Assembly: GCA_945875225.1 (NCBI GenBank) | Contig: CAMCJY010000046.1 | Coordinates: forward strand, 1 to 10,113 | Length of the DNA stretch: 10,113 nucleotides | Source of the DNA: Comamonas sp. lk | GTDB lineage: Bacteria; Pseudomonadota; Gammaproteobacteria; Burkholderiales; Burkholderiaceae_C | Reading direction: 5' to 3' | Shown here: positions 1 to 4,797 of the stretch, in pieces | How the letters are laid out: each line of letters begins with the position of its first letter | How positions within the stretch are numbered: the stretch's first letter is position 1 | Translations under genes and position numbers: made by a program | Notes under the pieces: model-generated | Databases searched by the model: none | Told to the model about the DNA's origin: nothing | The model's input: the letters and a program-made list of their open reading frames with translations, nothing else

Positions 1-93
1 AACCGTATCGGAATCTAGGCGATCAAAATAACGCTGCGCCTGATCAAAACGCCCCGCTTGCTGAGTAGGGGTAGTTTCGAGGGGCTGGGTCAT
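1..93 (-). CDS. ppsR: Probable PpsR/CrtJ photosynthesis repressor, N-terminal 31 codons only
   Basis: Only the first 31 residues lie in the window. The ATG is at 93-91 (minus strand), and the frame is open to the left edge. The visible protein starts MTQPLETTPTQQAG and continues RFDQAQRYFDRLDSDTV. The segment ending in YFDRLDSDTV resembles the lead-in to the first PAS domain of PpsR/CrtJ proteins, but it is too short to prove the family. The main argument is context: the start is 31 nt downstream of aerR on the same strand, and aerR-ppsR is a common pair next to bchF in proteobacterial photosynthesis clusters. PpsR is a redox-sensitive PAS/HTH repressor that binds TGT-N12-ACA sites and blocks bch, crt and puc transcription under oxygen. 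No strong Shine-Dalgarno sequence is seen; only a weak GGA lies about 8 nt upstream of the ATG. It could be another regulator. Confidence 0.5.
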   Translation of the reverse strand, partial: MTQPLETTPTQQAGRFDQAQRYFDRLDSDTV

Positions 94-124
94 AGGGTTT
101 CCAGGTAATTATTGGGGTTCAGCT

Positions 125-1051
125 TTATTGCAGGGTGCCGCTGCTGGCAAGGTGCAATCGAACCATCGAGGGAGCCTCTTGGGCATCGCCGGCCACCAGA
201 TCGGCACCCACGGTCTTGCCATATTCGGGATGCAAGGTGAACAGCGGTCCTCCCACCATTATGCACACCCTCTTGTTCTTCGAAGCCTTGCGAACCTCTG
301 CAATAGTTTTTCTCAGATTGTCTAAATTGACTAAGGTCGCCAGCGAAAAACCGACCACATCAAAGGCGCGCTGGCCCGTCAGCACCTGGGGCGAATCCCC
401 CAGATCGTAGGGCCCGCCCACCACGTCCCAGCCCTGTTTGCGAAACAGTTCGGCCACCATAGCCAGCCCAAAAGTATGTTGCTCGCCAGGGGTCGGCACC
501 AGCAAAATACTTAGCCCATTGGACTTGAGGTTCCTGGCCTGCTCGGCTTCCTTATTCAGGTCGCGAAGCATTTTTTGCAGGTGACCTAAGCCCAGTGTGA
601 CGTCCGTGAAATCACATAAATCATCTTCCCAGAGTTCGCCCAGGTAGCGCGCAACCGGGGCCAATAAGTCGAGGTAAATGGACTCGATAGGCGCGCCTGC
701 GGCGCGCATTCGCGTTATGCAGGCCAGGGCCTGATCGTTGCTGCTGCTCAGGATGAGCTGCCCGAAAGCAGCCACGTCCTCCACGCTCACCTGGACAGTG
801 GACAACTCCGGAGGCAAATCACACGCAATCGGCGTGCGATGGGCAAGCATCAGGCGGGGGATGATTTCATGCTGGATCGCCTGCGCCAGCAAGGCGACCG
901 TATGGTCTGAGCCGTTCAAGTCTGGAGAAGCCTCATTGCGGCCCGCATAACTGCCATTGGCAGCGCCCTGCGCGCCCTGCCAGCCTTCGGCCTGTCTGCC
1001 CTCGCTAAAACCTGCGTCGCTCACCAAGGTGCTCCGATTAGATGAACCCAT
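125..1051 (-). CDS. aerR: AerR/PpaA cobalamin-binding antirepressor of photosynthesis genes
   Basis: Cytoplasmic regulator of 308 residues. AerR/PpaA binds cobalamin and modulates the repressor PpsR/CrtJ in response to light and oxygen. Residues about 1-50 are Gly/Ser/Asn/Ala-rich and probably disordered. Residues about 50-165 look like the helical cobalamin-cap domain, with LWEDDLCDFTDVTLG starting near 140. Residues about 178-300 form a Rossmann-type B12-binding domain. The cobalamin-ligand motif is TPGEQHTFG with His192, followed by FSLA (Ser236) and VGGP (Gly267-268). The canonical DxHxxG is therefore ExHxxG-like (E-Q-H-T-F-G), as in other AerR proteins. Start choice: the ATG at 1051 has GGAGGAG 6 nt upstream. 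A longer frame from a TTG at 1069 would place that Shine-Dalgarno sequence inside the gene and has none of its own. The gene is divergent from bchF and co-directional with the probable ppsR. Confidence 0.93.
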   Translation of the reverse strand: MGSSNRSTLVSDAGFSEGRQAEGWQGAQGAANGSYAGRNEASPDLNGSDHTVALLAQAIQHEIIPRLMLAHRTPIACDLPPELSTVQVSVEDVAAFGQLILSSSNDQALACITRMRAAGAPIESIYLDLLAPVARYLGELWEDDLCDFTDVTLGLGHLQKMLRDLNKEAEQARNLKSNGLSILLVPTPGEQHTFGLAMVAELFRKQGWDVVGGPYDLGDSPQVLTGQRAFDVVGFSLATLVNLDNLRKTIAEVRKASKNKRVCIMVGGPLFTLHPEYGKTVGADLVAGDAQEAPSMVRLHLASSGTLQ

Positions 1052-1057
1052 ATTTTT

Positions 1058-1064
1058 CTCCTCC
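1058..1064 (-). promoter_or_regulatory. Strong Shine-Dalgarno sequence of aerR
   Basis: Read on the minus strand this is GGAGGAG, separated by 6 nt (AAAAAT) from the ATG at 1051. It decides the aerR start against the in-frame upstream TTG at 1069. Confidence 0.85.
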
Positions 1065-1233
1065 GTCAAAGGAATTGACTCGCCTAATTATTGGGATCGC
1101 CCTCTTATAGGCGTGGAAAAACGGCTTCGATTCCTTCGGCAGCGCCGGGCGCCAGCCGGTGAAGTAATCAATTTACTTTTCCAAAATTCCAGTTCGTTTT
1201 ACGCTTCAAATGGGTCCAGGTCAAAGATTTTTT

Positions 1234-1260
1234 AATTCCCGATAAAAACACTCGGGATTT
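1234..1260. repeat. Imperfect inverted repeat upstream of bchF
   Basis: TCCCGA (1237-1242) and TCGGGA (1252-1257) form a 6-bp perfect inverted repeat around a 9-nt AT-rich loop. One T:T mismatch and two further A:T pairs (1234-1235 with 1259-1260) extend it. It overlaps a second inverted pair, ACACT (1248-1252) and AGTGT (1265-1269). No U-tract follows on either strand, so it does not look like an intrinsic terminator. It could be a regulator site or chance. Confidence 0.35.
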
Positions 1261-1266
1261 CGCAAG

Positions 1267-1284
1267 TGTCAAATTTGATTGACG
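1267..1284. promoter_or_regulatory. Candidate PpsR/CrtJ operator, site 1 (TGT-N12-ACG)
   Basis: The sequence is TGTC-N10-GACG, one base away from the extended PpsR palindrome TGTc-N10-gACA. It contains a perfect 10-bp palindrome, TCAAATTTGA, at 1269-1278. It lies just upstream of the bchF promoter elements and shares two bases with site 2. Binding by PpsR is inferred from the known consensus and from the probable ppsR gene next door. Confidence 0.5.
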
Positions 1285-1311
1285 TAACAAAAAGTTGACA
1301 TTTACAAAAAG
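1279..1311. repeat. Tandem direct repeat TTGAC-rT-CAAAAAG, two copies
   Basis: Copy 1 is TTGACGTAACAAAAAG (1279-1294). Copy 2 is TTGACATTTACAAAAAG (1295-1311) and follows without a gap. The copies share TTGAC-purine-T at the left and ACAAAAAG at the right, and differ by one base and a 1-nt length change in between. Each copy starts with a -35-like hexamer (TTGACG and TTGACA). Confidence 0.75.
1283..1300. promoter_or_regulatory. Candidate PpsR/CrtJ operator, site 2 (CGT-N12-ACA)
   Basis: This 18-bp CGT-N12-ACA element is again one base away from TGT-N12-ACA. Its centre is 16 bp downstream of the centre of site 1. Its right arm GACA is part of the TTGACA hexamer at 1295-1300, so a bound repressor would occlude RNA polymerase. 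Each site alone is a degenerate match, and the pairing is the main support. Confidence 0.45.
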
Positions 1312-1323
1312 TGGGGATAAATT
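1295..1323 (+). promoter_or_regulatory. Candidate sigma-70 promoter(s) of the bchF operon
   Basis: TTGACA (1295-1300) is a perfect -35 hexamer with 17 nt to TAAATT (1318-1323), which matches 4 of 6 bases of TATAAT. Transcription from it would begin near 1330, almost at the ATG at 1331. An alternative is TTGACG (1279-1284), 18 nt, then TACAAA (1303-1308), which would start near 1315. Which one is used cannot be told from sequence alone. Confidence 0.45.
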
Positions 1324-1330
1324 GCGTCCC

Positions 1331-1894
1331 ATGACCGATACGCGATCGCATTTCGCGGGCCCTGTGGCCAGCGCGAGAAAGCCCCGTCCTCCTCTGTACA
1401 CCCCAGAGGAGCGGGTGCGTCGCGACAAAACTTACTGGACATTTGTGCAAGGCATTTTGGCGCCCATCCAGTTTTTCATTTTTTTGGGCAGCCTGGGTTT
1501 TGTGCTGCGTTACCTCGCCACCGGCGAAGGTCTTCAGACGGCCAATAACTCGGTAGTCGCCAAGACCCTAGTGCTCTACACCATCATGATCACCGGCTGC
1601 ATTTGGGAAAAAGTGGTGTTCGGGCGCTACCTTTTTGCCCCCTCGTTCTTTTGGGAAGACGTCTTCAGCATGCTGGTGTTGGCCCTGCATAGCGCCTACT
1701 TGGTGGCCCTGTTCAAGGGCTTGCTGTCCAGCTATGAGCTGATGTATTTGGCGCTGGCCGCCTATGCCACCTATGTCGTCAATGCCGGCCAATTCATTCT
1801 GAAACTGCGCGCCGCGCGTCTGGACCAGGAAGCCCGTCTGCGCGAAGCGGCGGTGTCCCGCGTGCAGCCTCATTTGACAATGGCTGCAGCATGA
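1331..1894 (+). CDS. bchF: BchF, 3-vinyl bacteriochlorophyllide hydratase
   Basis: BchF adds water to the C3-vinyl group of the (bacterio)chlorophyllide ring, giving the 3-hydroxyethyl intermediate of bacteriochlorophyll a synthesis. The protein has 187 residues and a basic N-terminal tail. Four hydrophobic, probably membrane-spanning segments lie at about 37-61, 78-97, 109-132 and 136-159. The stretch at 93-123, with EKVVFGRYLFAPSFFWED followed by VFSMLVLALHSAYL, is the recognisable BchF signature. The C-terminal 25 residues are charged. I used the ATG at 1331. An in-frame TTG at 1322 is better spaced from the GGGG at 1313-1316 and would add three residues. The in-frame TTG at 1295 lies in the promoter hexamer and is unlikely. 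First gene of the bchFNBHLM operon; its stop overlaps the bchN start (ATGA). Confidence 0.95.
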   Translation: MTDTRSHFAGPVASARKPRPPLYTPEERVRRDKTYWTFVQGILAPIQFFIFLGSLGFVLRYLATGEGLQTANNSVVAKTLVLYTIMITGCIWEKVVFGRYLFAPSFFWEDVFSMLVLALHSAYLVALFKGLLSSYELMYLALAAYATYVVNAGQFILKLRAARLDQEARLREAAVSRVQPHLTMAAA

Positions 1895-3183
1895 GCACTG
1901 TCGCCTTTCCCATTCCCGTCAAGGCCGCAGGCGGCTGCAGCGACGCGCCAGTGCTGCGCGAGCGGGGCCAGCACGAGGTGTTTTGCGGCCTGACCGGCAT
2001 CATCTGGCTGCACCGCAAGATTCAGGACGCATTTTTCCTGGTCGTGGGCTCGCGCACCTGCGCCCACCTGATTCAGTCTGCCGCCGGCGTCATGATTTTT
2101 GCCGAGCCGCGCTTTGCTACCGCCATCATCGACGAGCGCGATTTGGCGGGACTGGCGGACGCCAATACCGAGCTCGACCGCGTGGTGGGCCAACTGCTGG
2201 CTCGCCGCCCCGAAATCAAGTTACTTTTTCTGGTGGGCTCCTGTCCCTCGGAAGTGATCAAGCTCGATTTGTCGCGCGCCGCATCGCGCTTGTCTGCGCA
2301 GCATTCCCCCTCGGTGCGGGTGCTCAACTACTCGGGTAGCGGGATCGAGACCACTTTCACCCAGGGCGAGGACGCCTGCCTGGCCTCCATGGTGCCGGAT
2401 TTGCCGGCCCAGGCGGCCGATGCGCAGCAGGAACTTATGGTGGTCGGCACCCTGGCCGACGTGGTGGAAGACCAATTTATCCGCCTGTTTGCGCAAATGG
2501 GCATGGAACGGGTACGCTTTTTTCCGCCGCGCCGCGCGGCCGACCAGGCACCCGTCGGCGCCCACACGCGCCTCTTGCTGGCCCAGCCCTTTTTGGCCGA
2601 TACCGCACGGGCTTTGCAAGCGCGCGGCGCGCAGTTGTTGTCTGCTCCCTTTCCCCTGGGCATCGAAGGCACCACCGCCTGGCTGCAAGCAGCGGCCACT
2701 GCTTTTGGCGTGCCGGCGCAGCGCTTTGAAGCAGCCGTTTCAGCCCCCGCCGCCCGTGCGACTGCTGCGCTGGCCCGCGCCCGATTGCACCTCGAAGGCA
2801 AAAGCATTTTCTTCTTCCCCGACTCGCAGCTCGAAATCCCGTTGGCGCGTTTCTTGGCACGCGAAATGGGCATGCGCCTGCTGGAGGTGGGCACGCCCTA
2901 TTTGCACCGCCAGCATATGGCCCAAGAGTTGGCTTTGCTGCCCGAAGGCACCTTTCTGTCGGAGGGCCAGCATGTGGAAAACCAGCTGGACCGCTGCCGC
3001 GCCGCGCACCCGGACCTGGTGGTCTGCGGCCTAGGTCTGGCCAACCCGCTGGAGTCTGAAGGCATGACGACCAAATGGGCGATCGAATTGGTATTCACGC
3101 CCATCCAGGGCTTTGACCAGGCCGGCGATCTGGCCGAATTATTTACCCGTCCGCTGGTGCGCCGTTTGCGCCTGGCGGCCTGA
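1891..3183 (+). CDS. bchN: BchN, dark-operative protochlorophyllide reductase subunit N
   Basis: BchN (430 residues, normal length) pairs with BchB as the NifDK-like catalytic component of light-independent protochlorophyllide reductase. The enzyme reduces ring D of protochlorophyllide to chlorophyllide with electrons from BchL. Three Cys ligands of the NB [4Fe-4S] cluster are at Cys32 (EVFCGLTG), Cys57 (GSRTCAHL) and Cys118 (LVGSCPSEVIK), the spacing known for the family. The fourth ligand comes from BchB Asp36. The start ATG overlaps the bchF stop as ATGA and has no clear Shine-Dalgarno sequence, so translation probably depends on re-initiation after bchF. The enzyme is oxygen-sensitive, which fits control by an aerobic repressor upstream. 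Confidence 0.98.
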   Translation: MSTVAFPIPVKAAGGCSDAPVLRERGQHEVFCGLTGIIWLHRKIQDAFFLVVGSRTCAHLIQSAAGVMIFAEPRFATAIIDERDLAGLADANTELDRVVGQLLARRPEIKLLFLVGSCPSEVIKLDLSRAASRLSAQHSPSVRVLNYSGSGIETTFTQGEDACLASMVPDLPAQAADAQQELMVVGTLADVVEDQFIRLFAQMGMERVRFFPPRRAADQAPVGAHTRLLLAQPFLADTARALQARGAQLLSAPFPLGIEGTTAWLQAAATAFGVPAQRFEAAVSAPAARATAALARARLHLEGKSIFFFPDSQLEIPLARFLAREMGMRLLEVGTPYLHRQHMAQELALLPEGTFLSEGQHVENQLDRCRAAHPDLVVCGLGLANPLESEGMTTKWAIELVFTPIQGFDQAGDLAELFTRPLVRRLRLAA

Positions 3184-3195
3184 AGAAAGCGCAGC

Positions 3196-4797
3196 ATGCA
3201 ACTGACTTTGTGGACTTACGAAGGGCCGCCCCATGTGGGCGCCATGCGTATTGCCACGGCCATGGAAGGCGTGCATTACGTGCTGCACGCACCCCAGGGC
3301 GATACCTATGCAGACTTGCTGTTCACCATGATCGAGCGCCTGCAAAAGCGTCCGCCGGTCACCTACACCACTTTCCAGGCGCGCGACCTGGGTGGCGATA
3401 CCGCCGAGCTCTTCAAAACCGCCGCACGTCAGGCCTTCGAGCGCTTTGCCCCGCAAGCCATGCTGGTGGGCTCGTCTTGCACCGCCGAACTGATTCAGGA
3501 TGACCCGGGCGGCCTGTGCAAGGCACTGAATTTGCCGGTTCCGGTCGTGGCGCTGGAGCTGCCTTCTTACCAGCGCAAAGAAAACTGGGGCGCCTCCGAA
3601 ACTTTTTACCAACTGGTGCGCCACTTGTCGAAGCCGCGCAGCCAGGAGCCGCAAGCCTTACGTGTTCCCAGCTGTAATATTCTGGGCCCCAGTGCCCTGG
3701 GCTTTCGGCACCGCGATGATTTGACCGAAATCCGCAAGCTGCTCACCGACATGGGCATCGCCATCAACGTCGTTGCGCCCCAAAGCGCTACCCCTGCGGA
3801 CCTGGCCCGCCTGGCCGATGCCGACTTCAACGTCGTGCTCTACCCCGAAATCGCCCGGCTTAGCGCGCAGTGGTTAGAGCGCAACTATGGCCAGCCCTTT
3901 AGCAAAACCATTCCCATAGGCGTGGGCGCCACGAGAGCTTTTGTGCGCGAAGTCGCGGGCCTGGCCGGTTTGGACCCCGAGGCCGCTCTGGCCAAGGTCA
4001 ATTCGCGCGCTCAGTGGTATGCCCGCTCGGTCGATTCCACTTACCTTACCGGCAAGCGTGTGTTTGTTTTCGGTGATGCCACGCATGCAGTGGCAGCGGC
4101 AAAAGTGGCTGCCGAGGAAATGGGTTTTGCGGTCGTCGGCATAGGCACCTACAGCCGCGAATTTGCACGCGAAGTGCGCGATGCCGCCAAGCTGTATGGC
4201 GTCGAGGCGCTGATCAGCGACGACTACCTGGAAATCGAATCGCGCATTACCGAACTGCAGCCTGAGCTAGTGCTGGGTACGCAAATGGAGCGCCACATTG
4301 CCAAGCGTCTGGGCGTGCCTTGCGCGGTGATTTCTGCGCCGGTACACGTACAGGATTTCCCAGCCCGGTACGCGCCGCAAATGGGCTTTGAAGGCGCTAA
4401 CGTGCTGTTTGACACCTGGGTGCATCCGCTCATGATGGGGTTGGAAGAGCACCTCATCGGCATGTTTCGGGGCGATGCCGAGTTCCATGAAGACGCCGCA
4501 CCTTCGCACCTGGGCGGCGCTGCGCACAAGCAGCCCGCGCCTCAGCCGGTGGTGGTGGCGATTGAGCCCGCATCGGCGACTTCCCAGGAAGCGGTCACGC
4601 TGACCGTGGCCACCGACAAAACCAACACCGGTGGAGCCTGCACCTGGGACGCCGGTGCCGAGAAAGAATTAAAAAAAATACCGTTCTTCGTACGGGGCAA
4701 AGCCCGGCGAAATACCGAGCGCTATGCATCCGAGCATGGCCTATCGGTGATTACGGTGGAGACGCTCTATGACGCTAAAGCTTACTTCGCCCGCTAA
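3196..4797 (+). CDS. bchB: BchB, dark-operative protochlorophyllide reductase subunit B
   Basis: Partner of BchN in the (BchNB)2 heterotetramer that binds protochlorophyllide. The protein has 533 residues. Asp36 in HAPQGDTYADLLF is the aspartate ligand of the NB cluster. Cys95 lies in LVGSSCTAELIQDDPGG. Asp280 in RSVDSTYLTGKRVFVFGD probably corresponds to the catalytic proton-donor Asp (Asp274 in Rhodobacter capsulatus). SAPVHVQDFPARYAPQMGFEG at about 380-400 is the conserved substrate-pocket region. Residues about 433-490 form a Pro/Ala/Thr-rich linker to a C-terminal domain (IPFFVRGKARRNTERYASEHG and onward), the conserved PCP_red-type tail. The start follows bchN by 12 nt, with a weak GAAGAAAG Shine-Dalgarno sequence. 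The last 29 nt overlap bchH in another frame. Confidence 0.98.
   Translation: MQLTLWTYEGPPHVGAMRIATAMEGVHYVLHAPQGDTYADLLFTMIERLQKRPPVTYTTFQARDLGGDTAELFKTAARQAFERFAPQAMLVGSSCTAELIQDDPGGLCKALNLPVPVVALELPSYQRKENWGASETFYQLVRHLSKPRSQEPQALRVPSCNILGPSALGFRHRDDLTEIRKLLTDMGIAINVVAPQSATPADLARLADADFNVVLYPEIARLSAQWLERNYGQPFSKTIPIGVGATRAFVREVAGLAGLDPEAALAKVNSRAQWYARSVDSTYLTGKRVFVFGDATHAVAAAKVAAEEMGFAVVGIGTYSREFAREVRDAAKLYGVEALISDDYLEIESRITELQPELVLGTQMERHIAKRLGVPCAVISAPVHVQDFPARYAPQMGFEGANVLFDTWVHPLMMGLEEHLIGMFRGDAEFHEDAAPSHLGGAAHKQPAPQPVVVAIEPASATSQEAVTLTVATDKTNTGGACTWDAGAEKELKKIPFFVRGKARRNTERYASEHGLSVITVETLYDAKAYFAR

Larger units (their letters stand above)
1052..1330. promoter_or_regulatory. Divergent aerR-bchF intergenic control region
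   Basis: This 279-bp non-coding stretch separates aerR (leftward) from bchF (rightward). It becomes clearly AT-rich from about 1165 to 1325, against GC-rich genes on either side. The bchF-proximal end holds tandem repeats, operator-like sites and promoter hexamers, listed separately. The aerR-proximal half holds a TATAAG-like minus-strand -10 candidate (1104-1109) between CGCC and GGCG inverted arms (1098-1113). It also has a GC-rich patch with a GGCGCC palindrome (1148-1153). I find no convincing -35 for aerR. Open frames crossing this region have no Shine-Dalgarno sequence and no recognisable protein, so I regard it as regulatory. Confidence 0.8.

Noticed and set aside
957..1235. 92-codon plus-strand open frame from aerR into the intergenic region
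   Set aside because: It is antisense to the aerR 5' end, its composition is not protein-like, and it has no family resemblance.
1234..1260. Intrinsic terminator for either strand
   Set aside because: The stem is only 6 bp plus a mismatch-interrupted extension, no T-run follows on either strand, and there is no upstream gene end to terminate.
1275..1288. FNR-type site (TTGAT-N4-ATCAA)
   Set aside because: Only the left half TTGAT is present; the right half GTAAC matches 2 of 5 bases.
1168..1450. Minus-strand open frames crossing the bchF promoter
   Set aside because: They run from inside bchF into the intergenic region with no recognisable protein, and no Shine-Dalgarno support was found. 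The region is better explained as regulatory.
2221..2894. Long minus-strand open frames (155 and 188 codons) inside bchN
   Set aside because: They are antisense to a fully conserved bchN frame, have Arg/Ala/Ser-rich composition typical of GC-driven shadow frames, and match no family I recognise.
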